A stretch of DNA of 12,769 nucleotides from an uncultured Collinsella sp. (GTDB lineage Bacteria; Actinomycetota; Coriobacteriia; Coriobacteriales; Coriobacteriaceae): assembly GCA_900549025.1 (NCBI GenBank), contig URMZ01000038.1, positions 1 through 12,769 on the forward strand. The letters run 5' to 3'. Below, in pieces: positions 6,521 through 12,667 of this stretch (position 1 is its first letter; every line of letters starts with the position of its first letter). The notes under the pieces were generated by a model. The model was given only the letters and a program-made list of their open reading frames with translations. It did no database searches and was not told the DNA's origin. The translations under genes were made by a program, and so were the position numbers.

Positions 6521-7570
6521 ATGCCAAACGAGAACAGCTACGAAGTCGCGCTGCAAAAGAGCAACGCCATTCGCGAGGGCTTGGCAAAGACGCCCGAGAA
6601 GTTCACCATGCTCACCGGCGACCGCCCGACCGGACGCTTGCACCTGGGTCACTACTTCGGCACCCTCAAGGGCCGCGTTGAGCTGCAGAACATGGGCGTC
6701 AAGACCAACGTGCTCATCGCCGACTACCAGGTCATCACCGACCGCGACACCACCGAGCATATCCAGGACAACGTGTACAACATGGTCATGGACTACCTTG
6801 CCTGCGGCATCGACCCCGACAAGACCATGATCTACGCGCACTCCGCTGTGCCCGCAGCCAACCAGCTCATGCTGCCGTTCCTGTCGCTGGTCTCCGAGGC
6901 CGAGCTGGCGCGCAACCCCACGGTCAAGGCCGAAATGGAGGCCTCGGGCCACGAGCTCACCGGCCTTCTGCTCACCTACCCGGTGCACCAGGCCTGCGAC
7001 ATCCTGTTCTGCAAGGGCAACGTGGTGCCCGTCGGTCGCGACCAGCTACCGCATATCGAGCTTACCCGCACCATCGCCCGCCGCTTTAACAACCGCTACG
7101 GCAAGGTGTTCCCCGAGGTCGATGCGCTGCTGTCCGAGACCCCGCTGCTGCCGGGCCTGGACGGTCGCAAGATGAGCAAGAGCTACGGCAACGCCATCAA
7201 CATCTCGATGACCGCCGAGGAGACGGCCAAGCGCATCAAGAAGAGCCAGACCGATTCCGAGCGCATGATCACGTTCGACCCCGAGAACCGCCCCGGCGTG
7301 TCCGGCCTGCTTTCGACGGCTGCCATCTGCACCGGCCGTTCCGAGGTCGAGATTGCCGAGGAGATTGGTATGGGCGGTTCCGGCCAGCTCAAGAAGTACG
7401 TGACCGAGGCCGTCAACGAGTACTTCGCGCCGATCCGCGAGCGTCGCCAGCGCTATGAGAACGATCTGGACTATGTGAAGGACGTGCTGCACGAGGGCAA
7501 CCGTCGTGCCAACGAGATCGCCGAGCAGACCCTGGCCGAGGTTCGGGACGCCATGGGCATGGTGTACTAA
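6521..7570 (+). CDS. trpS: Tryptophanyl-tRNA synthetase
   Basis: This class I aminoacyl-tRNA synthetase charges tRNA-Trp with tryptophan in the cytoplasm. The 349-residue product matches the family length. PTGRLHLGHYFG at residues 36-47 contains the HIGH signature as HLGH (41-44). KMSKS is intact at 217-221 within a GRKMSKSYGN context. The frame extends upstream to a TTG at 6491, but the ATG at 6521 sits five bases after a clear AGGAG and is the real start. It follows the transferase gene by 160 bases in the same direction and is closed by its own strong terminator. No T-box or tryptophan-rich leader peptide is visible upstream. Confidence 0.97.
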   Translation: MPNENSYEVALQKSNAIREGLAKTPEKFTMLTGDRPTGRLHLGHYFGTLKGRVELQNMGVKTNVLIADYQVITDRDTTEHIQDNVYNMVMDYLACGIDPDKTMIYAHSAVPAANQLMLPFLSLVSEAELARNPTVKAEMEASGHELTGLLLTYPVHQACDILFCKGNVVPVGRDQLPHIELTRTIARRFNNRYGKVFPEVDALLSETPLLPGLDGRKMSKSYGNAINISMTAEETAKRIKKSQTDSERMITFDPENRPGVSGLLSTAAICTGRSEVEIAEEIGMGGSGQLKKYVTEAVNEYFAPIRERRQRYENDLDYVKDVLHEGNRRANEIAEQTLAEVRDAMGMVY

Positions 7571-7604
7571 ACCGATTAGCTGACTTGAGCTTTCGATTGC
7601 TTTA

Positions 7605-7634
7605 GGGCGGGCGCTACAGCGTCCGCCCTTTTTT
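7605..7634 (+). terminator. Intrinsic terminator of trpS
   Basis: A 10-bp stem GGGCGGGCGC/GCGTCCGCCC, with one G-U pair that is valid only in the plus-strand RNA, closes a TACA loop and is followed by six T residues. It begins 34 bases after the trpS stop codon. Confidence 0.93.
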
Positions 7635-7679
7635 GGTGCCGGACCAGTTCGGCTCTGTCTATCGCACTCCCCCGACAAA

Positions 7680-7725
7680 CGGGAACGGGCCCGCCGGCAG
7701 TCAGTTGCCAGCGGGCCCGTTCCCG
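7680..7725. repeat. Very long perfect-stem inverted repeat downstream of trpS
   Basis: CGGGAACGGGCCCGC (7680-7694) pairs exactly with GCGGGCCCGTTCCCG (7711-7725). After one C/A mismatch, GGCA pairs with TGCC around a six-base loop. The stem is nineteen pairs long and very GC-rich. It has no T-tract on the plus strand and only TTTGT on the minus strand. The trpS terminator already lies upstream, so a second terminator is not needed there. A dispersed palindromic element is an alternative. Confidence 0.6.
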
Positions 7726-7909
7726 AAGTACACCGTTGAATCGCACAGAGGGGAGGAATGCGAATCAAACTCAACAGGGCAGGCTTTTTCATCGCCTATT
7801 GCCTGCTCCGTTGCTGAATACAATATAGTTCACCGTGGTTTACTTTGCAGCATCAATATTCGTCGCCATAGCTTCTCCATAAGTTAGCCCAGGTAAACCT
7901 GCAACAGAA
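7726..7909. other. Gene-free spacer, visibly richer in A+T than its surroundings
   Basis: No supported gene is present. A GGGGAGGA followed at once by ATG (7759) opens a frame of only 19 codons. On the minus strand GGAG precedes an 8-codon frame near 7877. Neither resembles a known peptide. The low-GC part, about 7800-7890, could be a decayed insertion or a promoter-rich spacer. Confidence 0.35.
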
Positions 7910-7946
7910 AACCACCACAAAGGGGACAGGCACCTTTGTGGTGGTT
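7910..7946 (-). terminator. Repeat-family palindrome A, probable terminator of the alkyltransferase-like gene
   Basis: AACCACCACAAAGG (7910-7923) and CCTTTGTGGTGGTT (7933-7946) pair perfectly around a nine-base loop. Read on the minus strand the hairpin starts 18 bases past the stop codon at 7965 and is followed by TTTTC. It is one of four related elements in the window. Confidence 0.7.
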
Positions 7947-7964
7947 CTGGCCACGGCAGAGCTG

Positions 7965-8285
7965 TTAGAGTCCGGCAGGCCAACGACAGACGGCCAGGTC
8001 GACGTGCATGTCATCCTTAAACGCCACACCCTCCCCTAGCAAAAGCTCGCGTTGAGCATCGGGACCACCAAAAGCAAAACCCTCGCATATGCGCCCGTCG
8101 GCAAACACCACGCGGTGACAGGGAATCTCGCCGGGGCGCGGATTGCTATGCAGGGCATACCCCACATACCGCGCACTTCGTGGTCGACCGGCAAGCAGCG
8201 CCACCTGACCATACGTGGCGACCATCCCCTCGGGGATCTGCTCGACCACCTCGTACACCCGTTCAAAAAAGCCCTCAGACGCCAT
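7965..8285 (-). CDS. Short O6-alkylguanine-DNA alkyltransferase-like protein (MGMT DNA-binding domain only)
   Basis: The 106-residue product equals the C-terminal winged-helix domain of methylguanine methyltransferases. ATYGQVA at 23-29, ARYVGYALHSNP at 38-49 (arginine-finger region) and IPCHRVV at 54-60 are all present. The active-site cysteine of PCHRV is intact (Cys 56). True ATL proteins such as E. coli YbaZ have tryptophan there and only bind lesions. The N-terminal domain of Ogt/MGMT is absent, so it may be a minimal alkyltransferase or a damage sensor that hands lesions to nucleotide excision repair. The frame runs upstream to 8339, into a palindrome, but GGGAG eight bases before the ATG at 8285 sets the start. 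It follows degV; element B, a weak terminator, lies between them. Confidence 0.85.
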   Translation of the reverse strand: MASEGFFERVYEVVEQIPEGMVATYGQVALLAGRPRSARYVGYALHSNPRPGEIPCHRVVFADGRICEGFAFGGPDAQRELLLGEGVAFKDDMHVDLAVCRWPAGL

Positions 8286-8311
8286 TGCTCGCTCCCTTCC
8301 ACCCGGAAAAG

Positions 8312-8356
8312 CATAAACCACCGCAAAGGGGACAGGCACCTTTGTGGTGGTTTATG
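8312..8356 (-). terminator. Repeat-family palindrome B, probable terminator of degV
   Basis: An 18-base arm containing AAACCACCGCAAAGG (8312-8329) pairs with 8339-8356 with one non-Watson-Crick position. The loop has the family bases GGACAGGCA. On the minus strand it starts nine bases past the degV stop. Only TTTAT follows the stem core, so it should leak, which would let degV transcripts reach the alkyltransferase-like gene 27 bases on. Confidence 0.6.
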
Positions 8357-8365
8357 GCAGGTCAG

Positions 8366-9220
8366 TTAGTTGGCGGGCTGGAAGAAGGCTACGGCTACGG
8401 CGCCAGGGCCTACGTGGGTACCGATGGTGGCGCCGATGGTGTGAACGGGCAACTCGCCCTCGGTGTGGCCAGCCCAAAGTGCCGCGCTGTCCTCGATATA
8501 CTTCTTGAGCACCGCATCCGAAAGACCCGTATAGCCGAGCGCCAGCGGCATGGAAAAGTCGATGCCGCCCGCCTTTTCGACCTTTTGGTTCAGCAGGTTG
8601 CGGCCGTTCTTGGAACCGCGCGCCTTGCCCAGCTGCACGATCAGACCGTCCTCGACAGCCACCACAGGCTTTACGTTGAGCAGCGTGCCCACGGCGCCGG
8701 CCGCAGCAGACAGACGACCGCCGCGCACCAGGTACTCCAGCGTCTCGAGCAGGCCGATGACGACCACGCGGTCACGGACGGCCTCGACGGCCGCCGCGAT
8801 CTGGGCCGCACTACGGCCCTCGTTCACCAGGCGCAGGGCATACTCGACCAGGACACGCTCGCCCAGAGTGACGTTATTGCTATCCACCACGTACACGTCG
8901 CCGCCCGGCGCCTCGGCAAGTGCGGTACGGGCACTCTGATTGGTGCCTGATAGCTTAGCGCCCACGGTAATAATCACAGCCTCATCGCCGGCTTCACGAA
9001 CCTTGGCAATCGCCTGCGAAAACGCGTACGGGTTGACCTGACCGGTCTTGGGCAGCTCGTCGCGCTCGACCAGCATCTCGTAAAAGCGCTGGTGATCGAT
9101 GTCGACGCCATCCATGTACACATCGGTGCCAAAGGTGACGGATAGCGGCAGGACGGATAGTGCCGGATGCTCCGCAGGCGACATATCGCTCGCGGAGTCG
9201 GTAATGATACGGACGGACAT
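8366..9220 (-). CDS. DegV family fatty-acid-binding protein
   Basis: DegV proteins bind one long-chain fatty acid. The FakB members present it to the kinase FakA to make acyl phosphate for phospholipid synthesis. The 284-residue product has the family length and starts IITDSASDMS (5-14), the family opening. KTGQVNPY corresponds to the usual T-S-Q-P region and LSGTNQSA to the SGT-QSA motif. The frame is open 16 codons further, but AAAGGA eight bases before the ATG at 9220 and the family N terminus fix the start. It lies 120 bases after marR in the same direction. No fakA-like kinase gene is in the window, so its partner must be elsewhere. A FakB role is inferred from homology. Confidence 0.92.
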   Translation of the reverse strand: MSVRIITDSASDMSPAEHPALSVLPLSVTFGTDVYMDGVDIDHQRFYEMLVERDELPKTGQVNPYAFSQAIAKVREAGDEAVIITVGAKLSGTNQSARTALAEAPGGDVYVVDSNNVTLGERVLVEYALRLVNEGRSAAQIAAAVEAVRDRVVVIGLLETLEYLVRGGRLSAAAGAVGTLLNVKPVVAVEDGLIVQLGKARGSKNGRNLLNQKVEKAGGIDFSMPLALGYTGLSDAVLKKYIEDSAALWAGHTEGELPVHTIGATIGTHVGPGAVAVAFFQPAN

Positions 9221-9234
9221 AGCGAATCCTTTCT

Positions 9235-9251
9235 TGCGCGGACCACGCGCA
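9235..9251 (-). promoter_or_regulatory. Small dyad in the degV leader
   Basis: TGCGCG and CGCGCA are exact complements around GACCA, 15 bases upstream of the degV start codon and just before its ribosome binding site. It could be a leader hairpin or part of an operator. A second dyad, AACTG-TG-CAGTT at 9300-9311, lies further upstream. Both are short enough to occur by chance. Confidence 0.25.
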
Positions 9252-9340
9252 GGGAATTTTGACAGCAAGATCCCAGCGCGACACGCACGCTCAAATAGGA
9301 ACTGTGCAGTTGTTGATTAGAAGCAAGTACCAGCGCGGCT

Positions 9341-9790
9341 CTACATCTCGCGCAGGGTGTTGAGAATCGTGCGCAGCGACGCATACATCTGCTCGCGCTG
9401 CTCCACACCCATAGCCTTACCGGTGGTATCGAGCACCTCGCGAATGATGCGGTCCGCCTCGCTCATGCTCTCGCCGCCCAGAGCGGTCAGGCGCACCGGA
9501 GCACGGTACTTAACGGCGGCATCGCCCGAATCATCGACCTCGACGTAGCCACCCTCCTCCAGATGCGCGAGCGTACGCGAGACGGCGGCGCGGGTCACGC
9601 CTGCCATGCGAGCCAGGTCGGCGCCAGTCAGGCCGTCCTTGCTGCGCTCAAGATAGTACAGGCACATGACGTCGGAGCCCTTGAGACCCAGCCTTGCGCC
9701 CTCAGACGTCTTAATGCGCTGGATCTCCTTGTAGAGCCCGCTGATCAGTCCGACAAAGTCCTCGAAACGTGTCTCGTCGTTCTGTTGCAT
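9341..9790 (-). CDS. MarR family transcriptional regulator
   Basis: The 149-residue product has the length and helix-rich character of a MarR dimer with a winged helix-turn-helix. GLTGADLARMAGVTRAAVSRTLAHLEEGGYVEV near residues 53-85 is the recognition helix region and wing start; the residues after it include a basic KYRAPVRLT segment typical of the wing. N- and C-terminal helices would form the dimer interface. The start at 9790 is the first methionine that fits; AAAGG is about 12 bases upstream, so spacing is loose. It sits directly upstream of degV and a dyad overlaps its own promoter region. Autoregulation and control of degV are therefore the simplest reading, comparable to FabT-type MarR regulators of lipid genes. 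The ligand and targets are inference. Confidence 0.9.
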   Translation of the reverse strand: MQQNDETRFEDFVGLISGLYKEIQRIKTSEGARLGLKGSDVMCLYYLERSKDGLTGADLARMAGVTRAAVSRTLAHLEEGGYVEVDDSGDAAVKYRAPVRLTALGGESMSEADRIIREVLDTTGKAMGVEQREQMYASLRTILNTLREM

Positions 9791-9823
9791 GGGAGACGAC
9801 CGCCTTTCGCTTGCATAATGCTA

Positions 9824-9844
9824 ACGGGTAAACATCTTAACCGT
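9824..9844. promoter_or_regulatory. Candidate MarR operator upstream of marR
   Basis: ACGGGTAA (9824-9831) and TTAACCGT (9837-9844) are complementary at seven of eight positions around ACATC. This is the size and symmetry of a MarR-family site, 34 bases before the marR start. It overlaps a possible promoter (TTAAGA, 17 bases, TATGCA on the minus strand), which is weak. Confidence 0.4.
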
Positions 9845-9894
9845 ACCCAGCGGCCGCCAGCCCTGCACGCCTCATTTGTTAACTCATCAACATA

Positions 9895-9935
9895 AAAACC
9901 ACCACAAAGGGGACAGGCACCATTGTGGTGGTTTT
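9895..9935 (-). terminator. Repeat-family palindrome C, probable terminator of the B3/B4-domain gene
   Basis: AAAACCACCACAAAGG (9895-9910) pairs with CCATTGTGGTGGTTTT (9920-9935) with one mismatch, around the family loop. On the minus strand it begins 28 bases past the stop at 9964 and ends in TTTTTA, the best T-tract of the four copies. Confidence 0.7.
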
Positions 9936-9963
9936 GACCGTCGAGTTTGATCCGCAGACTTCG

Positions 9964-10683
9964 CTACAGCTCCACGCAAGGATTGTCGCGGGTCACAAGC
10001 GTCTTAACGACAACCGTCGCTCCCAGATAGCGCTCGAGCAGCTCGGCTAAGCGATCGATCGCGGCCTGGCAATCCCCCATCCGTTCGGGCTCAACACACT
10101 CAATCGCCAGGAACGCGTCGGCCGAATCGTCGGACAGAGCCGTACGAACGCCGTCGCGCCAGTTCCAGCATCGGCACACGGCGCCCGCATCATCGATGTA
10201 GGCGAGCTCGCCGGGCAGCGTCGGATCGTCCGCCTCCTCGCCAAGCGGCAAGAACGCATCACCACCGTCGGTCACCTTCAAGCGAAGGTCTCCCTCGATC
10301 GCATGCAGATCCTCGCCTCCCACGGGCAGCGCGTAGGTCAGCGACACCGTGTTGTAAATATCCACCGCAGGCGTAATGTGGCCCACCGGCTTGCCTTTGA
10401 GCACGCGTTTGAGCAGGTTCTCGATCGAACAGCGCGCGCCTTTCTTGGTCTTGAACAGACGATAGGCCTCGCGCCATGCCTTGACCGGTGCGTTCTCGCT
10501 GATAGTGTCGCTGGTCAGATGACGCTCCGCATCGATATTGGCGCGGTCGAGCAACGCCGCAATCGCATCCACGTCCTCTTGAGGAATCTGAGCCGTGGGC
10601 TTCATGCCCTCCACGACCACAACACCGACCGCTGCCTGCGGAAACAGCTCCCAGAATGAATCCTCGGCAATAAAGCTCTTCAT
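9964..10683 (-). CDS. B3/B4 tRNA-binding-domain protein (COG3382)
   Basis: The 239-residue product resembles the free-standing relatives of the B3/B4 editing domain of phenylalanyl-tRNA synthetase beta chain. The core signature is VDIYNTVSLTYALPVGGEDL near residues 107-126, followed by an LRLKVTDGGDAFLPLG segment. The rest of the synthetase is absent, and the length is normal for the stand-alone family. Such proteins are thought to clear mischarged tRNA or bind amino-acid-like ligands, but this is not proven for most members. The ATG at 10683 is chosen because GGGAG lies five bases before it; five extra upstream codons are open. The gene has its own promoter and an unusual leader tiled with four hairpins, and ends before palindrome C, so it is a single-gene unit between marR and pckA. 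Confidence 0.85.
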   Translation of the reverse strand: MKSFIAEDSFWELFPQAAVGVVVVEGMKPTAQIPQEDVDAIAALLDRANIDAERHLTSDTISENAPVKAWREAYRLFKTKKGARCSIENLLKRVLKGKPVGHITPAVDIYNTVSLTYALPVGGEDLHAIEGDLRLKVTDGGDAFLPLGEEADDPTLPGELAYIDDAGAVCRCWNWRDGVRTALSDDSADAFLAIECVEPERMGDCQAAIDRLAELLERYLGATVVVKTLVTRDNPCVEL

Positions 10684-10711
10684 ACGCTCTCCCTTCATTA
10701 TGCGCGCCCGA

Positions 10712-10821
10712 GTGAGGGCGCCTAAACAAAAAGCGCCCTCACGACGGCCACCTTCAAAGTCCTACGGTGCCGTCACAAGAACGCTTGCGCTGTCCCCATC
10801 CGGAGAAGGGGACGATATGTC
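10712..10821 (-). promoter_or_regulatory. Structured 5' leader of the B3/B4-domain gene, riboswitch-like
   Basis: Four hairpins sit nearly end to end. In minus-strand order they are GTCCCC/GGGGAC (10792-10813); CGCAAG/CTTGTG with loop CGTT (10774-10789); GACGGCACC/GGT-GCCGTC with one bulge (10743-10774); and GTGAGGGCGC/GCGCCCTCAC with a U-rich loop (10712-10742). The G-U pair in the second helix is legal only in minus-strand RNA, the sense strand of the gene. No Rfam class fits by eye. The last helix lies about 12 bases before the ribosome binding site area, so it could control termination or initiation. Confidence 0.5.
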
Positions 10822-10827
10822 AGGCGT

Positions 10828-10856
10828 ATTGTAACCCGAGTCATCCACGCAAGCAA
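10828..10856 (-). promoter_or_regulatory. Promoter of the B3/B4-domain gene leader
   Basis: On the minus strand TTGCTT (10851-10856) and TACAAT (10828-10833) are 17 bases apart. The -10 box matches consensus at five of six positions. Transcription would begin near 10821. The -35 box overlaps the tail of palindrome D. Confidence 0.6.
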
Positions 10857-10892
10857 AACCACCATAAAGGTGCCCCCTTTATGGTGGTTTTG
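10854..10892 (-). terminator. Repeat-family palindrome D, probable terminator of pckA
   Basis: CAAAACCACCATAAAGG (10854-10870) pairs perfectly over 17 bases with 10876-10892 around TGCCC. On the minus strand it begins 14 bases past the pckA stop and is followed by TTTTGC. Its loop reads as the family loop in the opposite orientation, shortened by about five bases. Confidence 0.72.
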
Positions 10893-10906
10893 AGTCTGAG
10901 GCGACG

Positions 10907-12577
10907 CTAGTGGCGGAGCCCCAGCAGGCCGCGGCCGCGATGACGGGCCTCGGCGGACACCTGGGCGTGCGGGCCGGCGGCTTTGACGGACTCGGGCAGG
11001 TGCGAGTACTTCTTCTCGAAGTTCTCCTCGAACATCACCGCCAGGTTGTGCGCGGCCTCGTCGTAGCGCGCGGTGCTCTGCCAGTATTGGCGCGGCACCA
11101 GGATGCCATCGGGCACGCCGTGGCACGTCGTGGGAATGTCAACGTTAAAGATGTCGTCGTGCACGAACTCGCTATCCTCGATGGTGCCGTCGAGGGCGCG
11201 CGCGACCAGCGAGCGCGTGTAGGCCAGCTCGATGCGATGACCCACGCCGTAGCCGCCGCCAATCCAGCCGGTGTTGACCAGGTACACACGCGTGCGGCCG
11301 TCGGCGATGCGCTCGCCGAGCATCTTAGCGTAAATCATGGGGTCGAGCGGCATAAACGGCTCACCGAACAGCGAAGAGAACGTGGGCGTGGGCTCGGTGA
11401 CGCCGACCTCGGTGCCGGGAATCTTAGCCGTAAAGCCCGTCACAAAGTGGTACATGGCGGCATCGGCCGTCAGGCGCGAGATGGGCGGCAGCACGCCAAA
11501 AGCGTCGCAAGTCAGGAACAGCACGACACTCGGAGTGGTGCCCATGCCCTTAGTCCACGCGTTAGGAATGTGCTCCACGGGATAGGCCACGCGCGTGTTG
11601 TGCGTGATCGAGATGTCGTCGTAGTTGGGTTTGCGATTCTCATCGAGCACCACGTTTTCGCAGATGGCGCCAAAGCGGACGGCGTTGAAGATCTCGGGCT
11701 CGTGGAACGCGTCCAGGCCCTCGCACTTGGCATAGCAGCCACCCTCGACGTTAAAGATGCCCATGTCGGACCAACCGTGCTCGTCGTCGCCGATCAGCAG
11801 GCGCGTGGGATTGGCCGAAAGCGTGGTCTTGCCCGTGCCGGACAGGCCAAAGAACACGGCAGTCTCGTGCGTGACGGGATCCATGCTGGCCGAGCAATGC
11901 ATGGGCAGCACGTCGTCCTCGACGGGCAGCAAGTAATTCATAACGCTGAAGATGGACTTTTTGATCTCGCCGGAGTAGCCGGTGCCGGCGACCAGAATCA
12001 CGCGTTCCTGGAAGTTGATGACCACGGCAGCGCTGGAATTGAGGCCCTTGATGGCGGGGTCGCACTGGTAACCGGGCGCTGCGAGCACGCAGAAGTCGGG
12101 CTCACCGGTGCGCGCGATTTCGCGGGCGAGCGGGCGGGCGAGCATCTGCTTGATAAAGAGTGCCTGGCTGGCACGCTCGCAGGCAACGAGCAGTCGACGC
12201 GTGTGGTTGCGGTCGGCACCTGCCATGCCGCGGGTGACGAACACGTCGCGCTCGTTGAGATAGTCGACGATGCCGGCCTTGATGGCCTCATAGCTCTCGA
12301 CGGACAGCGGGCGGTTGACCGCGCCCCAGGCAATCTTGTCGTGAACATCGGGGGTGTCAACGATAAAGCGATCGTTGGGAGAACGGCCGGTGCGCTCCCC
12401 CGTCTCGATCACCAGAGCGCCGTTGGATGCCATGCGGCCTTCTTCGCGGCGGATGGCGTGCTCGACGAGCTCCGCGGCGGGTAGATCGACCAGCAGGCGG
12501 GGCTGATTCTCGGCGGGATCTTCGACCAGCGTAATACCAAAGTTGGACAAAACTTCTGCAGGGGTAACACCAGGCAT
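10907..12577 (-). CDS. pckA: Phosphoenolpyruvate carboxykinase (ATP)
   Basis: This enzyme interconverts oxaloacetate plus ATP with phosphoenolpyruvate, CO2 and ADP. It serves gluconeogenesis, or CO2 fixation toward succinate in fermenting anaerobes. The 556-residue product is slightly longer than the usual 530-540. TGRSPNDRFIVD near residues 63-74, the P-loop GLSGTGKTTLSA near 242-253 and IGDDEHGWSD near 261-270 are intact. The ATP-type kinase loop and the absence of GTP-class motifs set the cofactor. The frame is open 38 codons further, but AAAGGAGG seven bases before the ATG at 12577 is the strongest ribosome binding site in the window and fixes the start. It is a single-gene unit ended by palindrome D, with two dyads upstream that suggest carbon-source control. 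Confidence 0.96.
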   Translation of the reverse strand: MPGVTPAEVLSNFGITLVEDPAENQPRLLVDLPAAELVEHAIRREEGRMASNGALVIETGERTGRSPNDRFIVDTPDVHDKIAWGAVNRPLSVESYEAIKAGIVDYLNERDVFVTRGMAGADRNHTRRLLVACERASQALFIKQMLARPLAREIARTGEPDFCVLAAPGYQCDPAIKGLNSSAAVVINFQERVILVAGTGYSGEIKKSIFSVMNYLLPVEDDVLPMHCSASMDPVTHETAVFFGLSGTGKTTLSANPTRLLIGDDEHGWSDMGIFNVEGGCYAKCEGLDAFHEPEIFNAVRFGAICENVVLDENRKPNYDDISITHNTRVAYPVEHIPNAWTKGMGTTPSVVLFLTCDAFGVLPPISRLTADAAMYHFVTGFTAKIPGTEVGVTEPTPTFSSLFGEPFMPLDPMIYAKMLGERIADGRTRVYLVNTGWIGGGYGVGHRIELAYTRSLVARALDGTIEDSEFVHDDIFNVDIPTTCHGVPDGILVPRQYWQSTARYDEAAHNLAVMFEENFEKKYSHLPESVKAAGPHAQVSAEARHRGRGLLGLRH

Positions 12578-12618
12578 GGGGCCTCCTTTAAAAACGCGAC
12601 ACATGGACGCGGCGCGCA

Positions 12619-12634
12619 CTTTACTCACGTAAAG
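12619..12634. promoter_or_regulatory. Second dyad upstream of pckA
   Basis: CTTTAC and GTAAAG are exact complements around TCAC, about 42 bases before the pckA start. If TACAAC at 12638-12643 is the -10 box, this dyad covers the transcription start. Confidence 0.35.
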
Positions 12635-12651
12635 CCCGTTGTACCCGATAT

Positions 12652-12667
12652 GCAAAAACGTTTTTGC
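12652..12667. promoter_or_regulatory. Perfect 16-bp palindrome upstream of pckA, candidate LacI-family operator
   Basis: GCAAAAACGTTTTTGC reads the same on both strands with no spacer. The central CG flanked by A and T runs is the pattern of LacI/CcpA-family operators. It lies 75-90 bases before the start codon, over the -35 position of a promoter whose -10 would be TACAAC (12638-12643). Confidence 0.5.

Noticed and set aside
10742..10757. AAGGTGGCCGTCG on the minus strand as a T-box core
   Set aside because: It departs from the AGGGTGG-ACCGCG consensus, and the leader is too short for a stem I with specifier loop.
10792..10813. GTCCCC/GGGGAC as a fifth copy of the palindrome family
   Set aside because: It shares only the GGGGAC hexamer, lacks the CCACC stem, and fits better as a helix of the leader.
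7910..10892. Four similar short repeats as a CRISPR array
   Set aside because: Copies are separated by whole genes, are strongly palindromic, and lack regular spacers or cas genes.
10910..12484. 524-codon plus-strand open frame opposite pckA
   Set aside because: Same cause: a low-information product antisense to a complete, motif-bearing pckA.
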